Shown here in pieces: positions 19,520-28,499 of a DNA stretch of 64,000 nt (the stretch's first letter is position 1; each line of letters begins with the position of its first letter). A model generated the notes under the pieces. That model was given only the letters and a program-made list of their open reading frames with translations, ran no database searches and was not told where the DNA came from. The position numbers and the translations under genes are program-made. Origin of the DNA: Rufibacter glacialis (lineage in GTDB: Bacteria > Bacteroidota > Bacteroidia > Cytophagales > Hymenobacteraceae). Location of the stretch: assembly GCF_008271745.1 (NCBI RefSeq), contig NZ_VKKZ01000010.1, forward strand, positions 310,001 through 374,000, given 5' to 3'.

Positions 19520-21064
19520 ATGTCAACAGAAATCAATTCCATCCTCTCGCGCCTCGGAATCCAAGACCGGAACCCTGCTTACTGCACCGGGCTTACGTGG
19601 GGAGGGGAGAACAACCAGGAAACCCGCGTCATCCATTCGCCTACCAACGGCCAGCCTATTGCCACGGTGAACATGGCCTCAGAGGCAGACTATGAGCAGG
19701 TGATCACCACGGCGCAGCAAGCCTTTCAGGAGTGGCGCACATGGCCATCGCCCAAGCGGGGCGAGGTGGTGCGGCAGATAGGCCAGAAACTGCGTGAGCA
19801 CAAAGAGGCCCTGGGAAAACTGGTGAGCTATGAGATGGGCAAGATCTTACAGGAAGGCCTGGGCGAGGTGCAGGAAATGATTGACATCTGTGATTTCGCG
19901 GTGGGCTTGTCCCGGCAGCTGCACGGCTATACCATGCACTCAGAACGCCCCACGCACCGCATGTATGAGCAGTACCACCCGCTGGGCGTGGTGGGCGTGA
20001 TCTCCGCGTTCAACTTCCCGGTAGCCGTCTGGAGCTGGAACGCCATGCTGGCCGCCATCTGCGGCGACGTGGTGGTCTGGAAACCTTCTGAGAAAACCCC
20101 GCTGACCGCCATTGCCTGCCAGCGCATCATTGAAGAGGTGCTCCGCGAGAACGAGGTGCCGGAGGGCGTCTTCTGTCTTGTCGTGGGCGATGCCGTGATC
20201 GGGAACAAGATGGCCCATGATGAGCGCGTGCCTTTGGTCTCAGCCACGGGATCTACCCGCATGGGCAAGAAAGTGGGCGAGGCCGTAGGGGCCCGTTTAG
20301 GGCGTTCTTTGCTGGAATTAGGCGGAAACAACGCCATCATCATCACCGAGAACGCCGACCTGGAAATGGCCATGCGGGCGGTGGTGTTCGGGGCGGTAGG
20401 CACCTGTGGCCAGCGCTGCACCTCTACCCGCCGATTGATCATCCATGACAGCATCTATGACGAAGTGAAGGAGCGCCTGTTAAAGGTGTACCCTAACCTG
20501 CCCATCGGGGATCCCCTGAAAGACGGCATTCTGGTTGGTCCGCTTATTGACAAGGCGGCCACCACCGCTTTCCTTGATGCCCTGGAACGGGTACAGCAGG
20601 AAGGCGGCCAACTGCTCACCGGCGGTACGGTGCTGGAAGGCGAGGAATACGCGACGGGTACCTACGTGACCCCGGCCTTGGTAGAGGCCGAGAACCAGTA
20701 CCACACCGTGCAGGAAGAAACCTTCGCGCCTATCCTGTACCTGATCAAATACAGCGGTTCGGTAGACAATGCCATCGCTATCCAGAACGGCGTGCGGCAG
20801 GGATTGTCTTCGTCCATCTTCTCTTCTAACCTGCTGGAAACCGAAGCGTTTTTGAGCCATTGGGGTTCTGACTGCGGAATTGCCAACGTAAACATCGGCA
20901 CCTCCGGGGCCGAGATCGGCGGCGCTTTTGGCGGCGAGAAAGATACCGGCGGCGGGCGCGAGTCCGGGTCAGATGCGTGGCGCTTCTACATGCGGCGGCA
21001 AACCAACACCATCAACTTCGGGCGGGAGTTGCCGTTGGCGCAGGGCATCAAGTTTGACTTGTAA
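19520..21064 (+). CDS. Aldehyde dehydrogenase, ALDH7 (alpha-aminoadipic semialdehyde dehydrogenase) type
   Basis: NAD(P)-dependent aldehyde dehydrogenase of the antiquitin family, which oxidises alpha-aminoadipic semialdehyde in lysine catabolism. The catalytic Cys300 lies in GQRCTSTRR, and the general-base Glu is in LLELGGNNAI. The late motif FGGEKDTGGGRESGSDAWRFYMRRQTNTINF is characteristic of ALDH7. The 514 residues are the normal length. No other lysine-catabolism gene is seen in the window, so the pathway assignment rests on family resemblance. Confidence 0.92.
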   Translation: MSTEINSILSRLGIQDRNPAYCTGLTWGGENNQETRVIHSPTNGQPIATVNMASEADYEQVITTAQQAFQEWRTWPSPKRGEVVRQIGQKLREHKEALGKLVSYEMGKILQEGLGEVQEMIDICDFAVGLSRQLHGYTMHSERPTHRMYEQYHPLGVVGVISAFNFPVAVWSWNAMLAAICGDVVVWKPSEKTPLTAIACQRIIEEVLRENEVPEGVFCLVVGDAVIGNKMAHDERVPLVSATGSTRMGKKVGEAVGARLGRSLLELGGNNAIIITENADLEMAMRAVVFGAVGTCGQRCTSTRRLIIHDSIYDEVKERLLKVYPNLPIGDPLKDGILVGPLIDKAATTAFLDALERVQQEGGQLLTGGTVLEGEEYATGTYVTPALVEAENQYHTVQEETFAPILYLIKYSGSVDNAIAIQNGVRQGLSSSIFSSNLLETEAFLSHWGSDCGIANVNIGTSGAEIGGAFGGEKDTGGGRESGSDAWRFYMRRQTNTINFGRELPLAQGIKFDL

Positions 21065-21133
21065 GCGAAGAGATAAAGCAATGGATGCGGGCGTCTTCCT
21101 GAAAAAGGGAAGGTAAACTTGACGCAGCTCTCT

Positions 21134-21183
21134 AAAAACAAAGCAGCCTTGCCGTTTCACAGCGGTAAGGCTGCTTTGTTTTT
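21134..21183 (+). terminator. Long hairpin terminator after the aldehyde dehydrogenase gene
   Basis: A 21-base arm at 21134-21154 pairs with 21163-21183 (AAAACAAAGCAGCCTTGCCG side), with a short loop and T-rich end. It lies 70 bases after the stop. Confidence 0.85.
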
Positions 21184-21213
21184 AGCCCGATTTTCTAAAA
21201 AAGCCCGTTAAAC
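21179..21213. repeat. Dispersed palindrome, copy 7
   Basis: GTTTTTAGCCCG and GCCCGTTAAAC around ATTTTCTAAAAAA. It is directly fused to the preceding terminator, sharing its last bases. No gene is seen in the remaining gap to 21480. Confidence 0.5.
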
Positions 21214-21480
21214 ATGGAATTGGTAACTTGCTAACCGTAGGACAGGTTTTCCCGAATCACAGTACAGGCTCTATGATTCTAGCGCTATGGTTCAGTTTTA
21301 TTAACCTGGACCTGGGATTTCCAGGAGTTTAAAACTGTCGTGAGGCGAAAGCCGGAAAGTCAATTTACTTCATCCAACAACAGCCGGTACTTGTGAGAAT
21401 AGATCAACCTTGGTATGGGGCTGGGTTTTTCTAAACCTCGGGCAAAATGCCTATCTTTTGTTTCCTCTTTTCCTGGGCCT

Positions 21481-21978
21481 ATGACCACTGTTTCTACCGC
21501 CGCCTTCCGTAAGTTGATCACGAACCCCGTCAAGTTGAAGCTGTTCCTTTTCAAGAACCTGCCCATGGCGTACCTGGCCGGTATCCGGGTGAAGAGGTTA
21601 ACAGACCAGGAGGCACAGGTGACTATCAAATACAAGTACCTGACTAAAAACCCGTTCAAGTCCATTTATTTCGCGTGTCTGGCCATGGCCGCTGAAATGG
21701 CCTCGGGGGTGATGAGCATGATGTACCTGTACCAGGCGCAACCGTCGGTGTCTATGCTGGTGGTGGGCATGGAGGCCGAGTTCAGCAAGAAAGCCGTGGG
21801 CACCATCACTTTTACCTGCTCAGATGGCGAGGCCATTGCCGCTGCCGTGCGGGAAACCCAGCGCACGGGCCAAGGCAGCGCCCTGCAAACCCTGAGCATT
21901 GGCCATGATGAGCAAGGGGAGGAGGTAGCCCGGTTCAGGATCACCTGGTCGTACAAGGCCCGCGGCCAGAAAGCCTGA
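21481..21978 (+). CDS. DUF4442 domain protein (hotdog-fold thioesterase-like)
   Basis: A 165-residue cytosolic protein matching DUF4442, a family predicted to adopt the hotdog fold of acyl-CoA thioesterases. Visible features are the opening region with KLFLFKNLPMAYLAGIRVKRL, the hydrophobic helix YFACLAMAAEMASGVMSMMYL, and C-terminal strands ending RFRITWSYKAR. The ATG at 21481 follows a TATCTTTT element closely and is preferred to an in-frame upstream ATG at 21415. Enzyme activity and substrate are not known for the family. Confidence 0.75.
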   Translation: MTTVSTAAFRKLITNPVKLKLFLFKNLPMAYLAGIRVKRLTDQEAQVTIKYKYLTKNPFKSIYFACLAMAAEMASGVMSMMYLYQAQPSVSMLVVGMEAEFSKKAVGTITFTCSDGEAIAAAVRETQRTGQGSALQTLSIGHDEQGEEVARFRITWSYKARGQKA

Positions 21979-22725
21979 CGTCTCTGGCTGGCCTTCTTCA
22001 GGAACTACTTCCCGGCTTCCCGGAACAGTGCCCGCTGATTCAGGTTTAAGAGGTGATTTTACAGAATCAGGTGCGAAACGGTAGAAAAGAAGCAGCAGGC
22101 ATTCCGCAGGAAGGGAACCTGACCGGAAGGAAAGCGCCTGCATTTTTCTGGTCAGATTCCATCGTGGTAGGCAGGTCTCCTCAAAGTCCTGGGCCCGGTG
22201 CCGTACGCAGTCGTTTTTTCCAGTGCTTTCCCAGGCCAGGCGTTGCCGCATTGGTCAAGGGACGCGATCTGCGCAGACTTTCCCGCGTGTCCATCCCAGC
22301 CCATCCACCAGAGGCGCCCGGTTTGTCCCGGCCAACAACTGGCCCATCCTTCCCAGATACCTTCTGTTGGTGTTCAATGCCATTGCCTATAAGGAAGCGA
22401 AGGACACGTGCAGCCGCCTGAAAAAGGGAGTCTTGCCGGTCGAATGCTATAGAAGGACTGTTTCTTGCTAAAAATCAGAAAAAGAAAGAAAACCAGTGTT
22501 AAAAGCAAGCTGTTTGGGCGAAAGTGGGAAATAATTTGAATAAATTAAGGAAGTGAAAAACACAGGATATTTTTGAAGCAGGGTGCAACCCTAAGGCTTT
22601 TCACTAGTCTTTAGAGTAGAAGTTTGGAACAGAAGAGAGCCATGAGGCTCAGCGAAAAGGGTGGGTGTTGTTCCGGGTTGCTGTTACTGAGATTACCGTC
22701 ATGATGAGCATTAAAAGGTAACAAT
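21979..22725. other. 747-base region without a recognisable gene
   Basis: Both strands were read. Open frames here have unlikely composition and no recognisable motif. There is no strong terminator and no tRNA-like structure. It precedes the sigma-factor operon and may hold its control region. Confidence 0.45.
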
Positions 22726-23286
22726 TTGGAAACGCTGGAATACACCGACGTGAACGCGCACGTGGTGGCCCGCTGTAAAGAGGGCGACCGGAAGGCGCAG
22801 TATGAGCTGTACAAACTTTACAGTAAGTCCATGTTCAACGTGAGCATGCGCATCACCAATGACTATACCGAGGCCGAGGATGTCTTGCAGGAGGCTTTCC
22901 TGAGCGCGTTCAGGGAACTGCACACCTTTAAGGGAGACTCTACCTTTGGCAGCTGGTTAAAGCGTATTGTCATCAACAAGTCCATCACCAAGGTGCGCAG
23001 CCGGCGGCTACAGGTGGTGCCCATGGAAGAACACCAGGATTTCGCCGAGGAGGCGCCTGACTACGACCACGAGGAGATGGAATACAAAGTGGAATGCATC
23101 AAGAAGGCGATCCAGTCTTTGCCAGACGGTTACCGGCTGGTGCTCACGCTTTACTTACTGGAAGGGTATGACCACGGCGAGATCGCTGAGATTCTAAGCA
23201 TCAGCGAGGCCACGTCTAAGTCACAGTACAGCCGGGCCCGCAAAAAATTACTGTGCCTCATGAAGGAGCAGTCGTTCTTAAGCTGA
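22726..23286 (+). CDS. ECF-type RNA polymerase sigma factor
   Basis: Sigma-70 family factor with only regions 2 and 4. Region 2 contains YELYKLYSKSMFNVSMRITNDYTEAEDVLQEAFLSAFRELHTFKGDSTFGSWLKRIVINK, a good match to the core-binding and -10 recognition helices. Region 4 has LPDGYRLVLTLYLLEGYDHGEIAEILSISEATSKSQYSRARKKL, the helix-turn-helix for the -35. The start is a TTG at 22726 behind an AAAAGG ribosome-binding site; no in-frame ATG fits. It heads a three-gene operon with an anti-sigma-like membrane protein and a DUF4097 protein. Confidence 0.92.
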   Translation: METLEYTDVNAHVVARCKEGDRKAQYELYKLYSKSMFNVSMRITNDYTEAEDVLQEAFLSAFRELHTFKGDSTFGSWLKRIVINKSITKVRSRRLQVVPMEEHQDFAEEAPDYDHEEMEYKVECIKKAIQSLPDGYRLVLTLYLLEGYDHGEIAEILSISEATSKSQYSRARKKLLCLMKEQSFLS

Positions 23287-23329
23287 AAAAGTAGAAAGAA
23301 CCCCAAAACGAGTACAAGGAGCATTAGCC

Positions 23330-23917
23330 ATGAAAGATAGATTAAAAGATTTTGTACAGACCCACCGAGACGAGTTTGACTCTTTCACCCCCAGACCAGA
23401 CCTGTGGCAAGACATTGCCGCCGACCTGCAGACCGAGGAAAAGAACTTGATTCTACCCGTGGATCAAAAGCAGGAGGCCAAGATCATTTCCATGACCTGG
23501 CACCACGCCTGGCGGTATGCCGCCGCCGTTGCCCTGCTGGTGATGGTTGCCTTCTCTGCCAAGTATTATATGGCCTCCTCTGATTCTCCAGGCACTGTGG
23601 CCGCTGCCCAACCGGTTACCCTGGAGAAAATAGCCCCTGAGGTAAAACAGATCGAGACCCGGTACGTGCAGGTGATAGAGAAAAAGGAGTCTGAACTCAA
23701 AGCCCTGGGCGCCGGCAACGTGCAGTTCGCAGAGCTGGACTCGGCCTACAACGCCTTGAAAAAAGAACTGTACACCACCCCCAACAAAGAAGTGCTGCTG
23801 CAGGCCATGAGCGATAACCTTAAAATGAGGATTGCGCTGTTGAACCAGCAGTTAGAAGTGCTTGAAAACCGAAACAACGTAAAAACCCGTGCCCGCCATG
23901 AGACTACCAATATCTAA
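23330..23917 (+). CDS. Single-pass membrane protein, probable anti-sigma factor
   Basis: A 195-residue protein with a cytosolic N-terminus, one transmembrane segment (WRYAAAVALLVMVAFSAKYYM, residues about 63-83) and an extracytoplasmic C-terminal half rich in charged coiled-coil-like helix (to about residue 190). That layout, and the position 43 bases after an ECF sigma gene, is that of an anti-sigma factor; no zinc-binding anti-sigma motif (HxxxCxxC) is seen, so the call is by context. The next gene begins inside its last codons. Confidence 0.65.
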   Translation: MKDRLKDFVQTHRDEFDSFTPRPDLWQDIAADLQTEEKNLILPVDQKQEAKIISMTWHHAWRYAAAVALLVMVAFSAKYYMASSDSPGTVAAAQPVTLEKIAPEVKQIETRYVQVIEKKESELKALGAGNVQFAELDSAYNALKKELYTTPNKEVLLQAMSDNLKMRIALLNQQLEVLENRNNVKTRARHETTNI

Positions 23918-25244
23918 ACTACTTTCCTTTCTTTGCTTATCCCTGGCGTGGACAACCGCGCAGGGGCAACCTGCGGCCGTCTCGGCGGGCTGCAAGGAAG
24001 CAGTGAAAGAAGAGATAAAAGTCGAGATCTCAGAACTGGTGCTCCAGTGTCTGTCATCGTCCCTGAAAAGCCTGCAGGCCATAGAGACCTTGGCGGCGGT
24101 AGGGCCAGCCCTAGAAAAAATGGACATTCCTGAGCCTCCATTCCTTCCTTCGCCAGAAGAGATGGAAGCAGCCCTGGAAGCCGCGGGAATGCCTGTTTTC
24201 CCGCAGCCAGACCCCCGGGCAGCAGATGTGCAAGGAGCCGCCTTCGCCTATACCAAGGTGAAGAAGATAGACCGCTCTTTCAAAGTAGACCGCTCAGATA
24301 AGCTGAACATTGAAAACCAGTTTGGTCGCGTAGACGTGCAGACCTGGAACAAAAATGAGATATCCGTTGAGGTGACGGTGATTTCAAGGGCGGCCACCGA
24401 GGCCAAGGCCCAGGAGATCCTGGACAAGATCCAGATCAGAATCCAGGAAGACAAGGCCAACAACCTGGTGTCTTTTGTGACCGAGCGGGAGCCCATGCAG
24501 ATCAAGTCCAGCAGCGAGAAGGCCTTTGAGATCAACTACGTGGTGAAAATGCCTAAAGCCAATCCGCTCAGGATCAGCAACAAGTATGGGGCGGTGCAAG
24601 TGCCAGACTTTGACGGCCCCACTGAGTTGGAGGTGCAATACGGCAAACTGACCGCTGGCAGCCTCAACAACGTCAAGAACAGGCTGTACGTGACCTACAG
24701 CGGCAGCCAATGCCAGGTAGGGTTTGTGAAAGGCGGCGATCTGCTGTTCAAGTATTCTAACCTGCACCTGCTGGGTGCCGATGACATCAGGACTACCACG
24801 GCCTATAGCAACATCATTATTGACAAGGTGGACTTGCTCACCATGGAAAGCCGCTATGATTCCAAGTTCCATATCGGCAGCGCCGGGCAGATCTCTGGTA
24901 CCGGAAGCTACTCCGGCATCAAGATCGGGAGCCTGCGCGAGTCTGCCAGCCTTATTGTGAAGTACTGCTCAGGGTTTGAGATCAACAACGTGTCCTCTAA
25001 CTTCCGGAAACTGGATTTGACCGGCGGCTACACCGGAATGGCCCTGAGCTTCGCTGATAACTCGGCGTTCAACTTTGAGGTAGACACCCAGTACGGCAGT
25101 TTCAAGCTAGACCAGGATTTGGCTAATTTCAGCCTGAAAGAGGTCAGAAACACTTCCAGTTCCTACAAAGGGAAGTACGGCAAAGCCACGCCCAAAGGCA
25201 CCGTGAACGTGACCAGCAAATACGGCAGCATCGCTTTCCAATAG
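23898..25244 (+). CDS. Secreted DUF4097 (putative adhesin) family protein
   Basis: Exported protein of 448 residues. The signal peptide LLSFLCLSLAWTTAQGQ is followed by a helical region (about residues 30-110), then a repetitive beta-strand region with many short turns such as ENQFGRVDVQTWNKNEISVEV and YGKLTAGSLNNVKNRLYV, the pattern of DUF4097 beta-helix-like proteins. The ATG at 23898 is preferred to a GTG nine bases earlier. It overlaps the preceding gene by 20 bases. The family's function is unknown, but it often sits next to ECF sigma factors; an envelope-stress sensor or effector role is inferred. Confidence 0.75.
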   Translation: MRLPISKLLSFLCLSLAWTTAQGQPAAVSAGCKEAVKEEIKVEISELVLQCLSSSLKSLQAIETLAAVGPALEKMDIPEPPFLPSPEEMEAALEAAGMPVFPQPDPRAADVQGAAFAYTKVKKIDRSFKVDRSDKLNIENQFGRVDVQTWNKNEISVEVTVISRAATEAKAQEILDKIQIRIQEDKANNLVSFVTEREPMQIKSSSEKAFEINYVVKMPKANPLRISNKYGAVQVPDFDGPTELEVQYGKLTAGSLNNVKNRLYVTYSGSQCQVGFVKGGDLLFKYSNLHLLGADDIRTTTAYSNIIIDKVDLLTMESRYDSKFHIGSAGQISGTGSYSGIKIGSLRESASLIVKYCSGFEINNVSSNFRKLDLTGGYTGMALSFADNSAFNFEVDTQYGSFKLDQDLANFSLKEVRNTSSSYKGKYGKATPKGTVNVTSKYGSIAFQ

Positions 25245-25352
25245 ACAAGCAAAGCTTCCAGAGAATCTAAGAGCGGACCCGCAAAGGCCCGCTTCTTTTT
25301 TGCCCCGTTTTTACCTTAATTTGGAGAAACAGGGCTAAAACAGGATCACTAC

Positions 25353-25778
25353 ATGGACAAGACACCGCCACCCGCATTTCATTCATCCCAGGCGCCCGAA
25401 CCCGTGGGGCTATACCCGCACGCGCGCCGGGTGGGCAATCTGTTGTTCCTCTCGGGCGTGGGGCCGCGGGAGAGGGGCGTAACCGAGATCCCGGGGGTCA
25501 CCCTTGATGCGGCCGGAAACATCAGCAGCTATGACATAGAGGCGCAATGCCACTCGGTCTTCAAAAACGTGCGCCACATTCTGGAGGAGGCCGGTTCTGC
25601 CTGGGAGAACCTGGTAGACGTGACCGTGTTCCTCACTAACATGAAAGCCGATTTCCAGACCTATAACCGCCTCTACGCCCAGTACTTCCAGGACTGCCAG
25701 CCCTGCCGCACCACGGTTGAGGTCAACGCCTTGCCTACGCCCATCGCCATTGAGTTGAAGTGCATTGCCACCATCTAG
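25353..25778 (+). CDS. RidA family protein (YjgF/YER057c/UK114), possible deaminase
   Basis: A 141-residue trimeric-type RidA fold. The N-terminal GLYPHARRVGNLLFLSGVGPRERG and the final strand IAIELKCIATI are typical. The Arg in CRTTVEVNALP is the conserved substrate carboxylate ligand. The sequence resembles the branch that includes 2-aminomuconate deaminase of tryptophan degradation more than canonical RidA, but no kynurenine-pathway gene lies nearby. So the substrate remains uncertain: imine or enamine deamination is the shared chemistry. Confidence 0.85.
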   Translation: MDKTPPPAFHSSQAPEPVGLYPHARRVGNLLFLSGVGPRERGVTEIPGVTLDAAGNISSYDIEAQCHSVFKNVRHILEEAGSAWENLVDVTVFLTNMKADFQTYNRLYAQYFQDCQPCRTTVEVNALPTPIAIELKCIATI

Positions 25779-25781
25779 GGG

Positions 25782-25824
25782 CCGTTTCAGGCCTGTTTAA
25801 GTAAAAGTAGGCCCAGAACTACGG
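25782..25824. repeat. Dispersed palindrome, copy 8
   Basis: CCGTTTCAGGCCTGTTT on the left, AAAAGTAGGCCCAGAACTACGG on the right. It begins 4 bases after the ridA-family stop codon. The rest of the gap to 26122 holds no visible gene. Confidence 0.6.
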
Positions 25825-26122
25825 TTGTGTACTTTTTCAAATCGCCGGTTATGCGCCTTAGGAGGGAAATCTCTGCCCAAGGCAATAATTTGGACGCAAT
25901 GGCCTTTTATCGGTAGGAGTCTGTTTTAAGGGTGTTTTCCAAAAAATGACTTAAAGCTGCCTGAACCTTTGGTGAGCCGGAGCCAGGCTACTGCTATTAG
26001 GAGTTCTGTGGATAGAAGTGGTAATTGCAATCGTTCCGGACCTAGTGGCCTTACTGGGCGCAAACCCGATGGCTTCTGCGGCTTGCCGCCCAGGAACCTA
26101 ATTCTGACGTACGCTTTTTTGA

Positions 26123-27925
26123 ATGATAGAGACCTCTCCAGAGGCATTGTTCGCGGAACGCGAACAGCGCTTTTTCGCCGCCGAGGAACGGCAGGCCGCC
26201 AGGTACCGTTGGGTAGGCTGGCTTAGATTGTCTTTTTTTGTGGGGTCGGTGCTGGGGTGCGTGGTGCTCTTCTATTACGGGCGCAACGCCGCGGGAATGG
26301 GCCTTCTTTTGGGCGGGTACTTCCTTTTCGCCGCCCTCATCCGGTGGCACAACAAGATTGAATACGCGCGCAAGCACCAATTGTACCTGGGTCTGATCAA
26401 CCGGAGGGAGCAGGAACGCCTTCGGGGTGAACTTTCTTCTTTCGCCAGCGGCGAGGAATTCCAGGAACCTAACCATTACTACGCCGCCGACCTGGATGTT
26501 TTCGGGCCGAATTCTCTTTTTCAGCTCCTAAACCGGGCGGTAACCCGCTTAGGGCAGCAGCGGCTGGCCGAGTGGCTGAAAACCCCCGCGGCGGCAGAGG
26601 AAATCCTTTCGCGGCAAGAGACCGTGGCCGAACTCCTGCCCGACCTGGAGTGGCGGCAGAACCTGGAGGCCCGGGCCATGCACCACCACCGCAAGACCCA
26701 GCAATTGCCCCAGCCGTTCCTGCTGTGGCTCAGAAGTCCCAATTTCTTCCAAGGCAAAGCCTGGCTGGTGGCGCTCACGTTCCTGCTGCCCTTGCTTACC
26801 ATTGCCGCCGCGGTGTATTGGGCCGAGGGGCGTTCCCATTATCCGTTCCTGGGCCTGGTGCTGGTACAGTTCCTGATCGCCTACAAGTACCAGCGCCAGC
26901 GCGATGAATACTATGAGGAAAGCACGGGCATGTATGAGACCCTGCGCAGCTACACCGACCTGCTGGTGCACATTGAGGGCCGGAGTTTCCAAAGTCCCCG
27001 GGCCAAGGCCTTGCAGGAGCAGCTCAAGATTGATGACCGCCAGGCCTCCGGGCACGTGCGCCAGCTGGCCTCCATCATTCAGTTCCTCTCGGCGCGCCTG
27101 AACACCTACCTGAACTTCATTTTGAACCACATGTTCATGTGGGACTTCATCTGGATGTGGCGGCTGGAACGCTGGAAGAAAACCATGTCGGGTAATATTG
27201 GGCAGGTGCTCAACGCGGCCGCTGAGTTTGAGGCCCTGGCCAGTCTGGCGGCTTTCCAGTACGCCAATCCCACCTACGCCGTGCCCGGCGTGAGTAACCG
27301 CCCCTTTGAATTTGAGGCCCGGTACCTGAGCCATCCGCTTATTTTCAGCCCCGGCCGCACGGCCAACAGCCTTGCCTTTGAGGGAACAGGACACACGGTA
27401 CTTATCACCGGTTCCAACATGTCGGGGAAGAGTACGTTTCTGCGGGCGGTGGGGGTGAACATGGTGTTGGCCTTTACCGGAGCCGCGGTCTGCGCCCGTA
27501 ATTTGAAGGTTTTCCCGGCCCTGGTGTACACCAGTATGCGCACGGAAGATAACCTAGCCGAGAATACGTCGTCGTTCTACGCAGAGCTTAAACGGCTGAA
27601 AATACTGATTGATATAACAGCTACCGGTACCCCCGTGTACTTCTTCCTGGACGAGATCCTGAAAGGCACCAACTCGCATGACCGCCATGAAGGGGCCATG
27701 GCTTTGATCAGGCAGTTGCACCAGCGGCAGGCGGCCGGGTTTGTGTCTACCCATGACCTGGAGCTAGGCAACATGGAGCAGGAACTGCCGGGGGCGGTGG
27801 AGAACTACAGCTTCAACAGCTATTTTGAAGACGGCCAACTGCGCTTTGACTATACCCTGCGCCCCGGCGTCTGCCAGAGTTTCAATGCCAGCCAGCTCAT
27901 GCGCCAGATGGGCATAGAACTGTAA
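26123..27925 (+). CDS. Membrane-associated MutS-like ATPase
   Basis: A 600-residue protein combining a MutS C-terminal ABC-type ATPase with predicted membrane segments. Two hydrophobic stretches near residues 32-75 and a pair near 212-255 are likely transmembrane helices. The ATPase has Walker A GSNMSGKST at about residues 430-438, and Walker B FFLDEILKGTNSHDR at about 508-522, ending with the STHDLEL signature. No mismatch-recognition domain (Phe-x-Glu) or Smr nuclease is seen, so it is neither MutS1 nor MutS2. The family is generally annotated only as MutS-related. A substrate is not known. Confidence 0.85.
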   Translation: MIETSPEALFAEREQRFFAAEERQAARYRWVGWLRLSFFVGSVLGCVVLFYYGRNAAGMGLLLGGYFLFAALIRWHNKIEYARKHQLYLGLINRREQERLRGELSSFASGEEFQEPNHYYAADLDVFGPNSLFQLLNRAVTRLGQQRLAEWLKTPAAAEEILSRQETVAELLPDLEWRQNLEARAMHHHRKTQQLPQPFLLWLRSPNFFQGKAWLVALTFLLPLLTIAAAVYWAEGRSHYPFLGLVLVQFLIAYKYQRQRDEYYEESTGMYETLRSYTDLLVHIEGRSFQSPRAKALQEQLKIDDRQASGHVRQLASIIQFLSARLNTYLNFILNHMFMWDFIWMWRLERWKKTMSGNIGQVLNAAAEFEALASLAAFQYANPTYAVPGVSNRPFEFEARYLSHPLIFSPGRTANSLAFEGTGHTVLITGSNMSGKSTFLRAVGVNMVLAFTGAAVCARNLKVFPALVYTSMRTEDNLAENTSSFYAELKRLKILIDITATGTPVYFFLDEILKGTNSHDRHEGAMALIRQLHQRQAAGFVSTHDLELGNMEQELPGAVENYSFNSYFEDGQLRFDYTLRPGVCQSFNASQLMRQMGIEL

Positions 27926-28019
27926 GAGGTTTAAGCTCTGCTTTTCAGGAAAGGCGGGAGAAACCCGTCCCGGAGCGAAATTAGGGAGTTATCCTGTCCT
28001 GAGATATTTACCTGGCCCC

Positions 28020-28050
28020 TTGGCGGCTACCGTTGTGTACCGTAGCTTTG
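28020..28050 (+). promoter_or_regulatory. Bacteroidota promoter (TTG, 20 bp, TAGCTTTG)
   Basis: TTG at 28020-28022 and TAGCTTTG at 28043-28050 are separated by 20 bases. They precede the small gene starting at 28084. Confidence 0.7.
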
Positions 28051-28083
28051 GGAAGTATTCACTTTTTTTCTTTCTTTTGGTTT

Positions 28084-28329
28084 ATGCGCGTTGTAGCTGA
28101 TATTCCCCACCCAGACATTAAGATCACGCTTTTGGCCTGGAACGGCAAATACCTTCTCAAACTGGAGCTGGGTCCTTTTGAGCAGACCTACAAGGTAAGC
28201 GAGATGGAGGTGACCGGCGGTGATGAGGAGGTAAAGACGTGGCTGGATGCCCCTTTTCTGGAGGGTTGCCTGGAGTTGTTTCTGGCTATGCGCAAAAACC
28301 TGTACGCCACCAGAGACCGGCACGAATAA
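28084..28329 (+). CDS. Conserved-looking small protein, function unknown
   Basis: An 81-residue acidic protein, not recognised. It begins MRVVADIPHPDIKITLLAWN and contains the strand-rich YLLKLELGPFEQTYKV, followed by a helical half. No signal peptide, membrane segment or metal motif is present. The ATG at 28084 lies 33 bases after a good promoter, which supports it being a real gene; an earlier in-frame start would overlap that promoter. Monocistronic. Confidence 0.6.
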   Translation: MRVVADIPHPDIKITLLAWNGKYLLKLELGPFEQTYKVSEMEVTGGDEEVKTWLDAPFLEGCLELFLAMRKNLYATRDRHE

Positions 28330-28499
28330 GTAGGAGTATTCTACTTAAATATGGCCTGTTTAGGGTTTATTTGTAGGGAATGAGCTTATCTGCTTGCATT
28401 TACCAATGGTAAGGGTTAAATTCATTGCAAGACAGACAAATGACAGCCGTATGATGTTAAATCCAAAGCGCCACTAAGTAGCGTTAAGTCCCTAGCGCC

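Noticed and set aside
22053-22421. 122-codon frame upstream of the sigma operon
   Set aside because: No motif, no ribosome-binding site or promoter, and unlikely residue composition.
25303-25343. Another palindrome copy before the RidA gene
   Set aside because: Only the right half (GAAACAGGGCTAAAACAGG) fits; the left arm is too divergent to call.
26549-27394. 281-codon frame opposite the MutS-like gene
   Set aside because: Antisense shadow of a strong coding frame, no motif.
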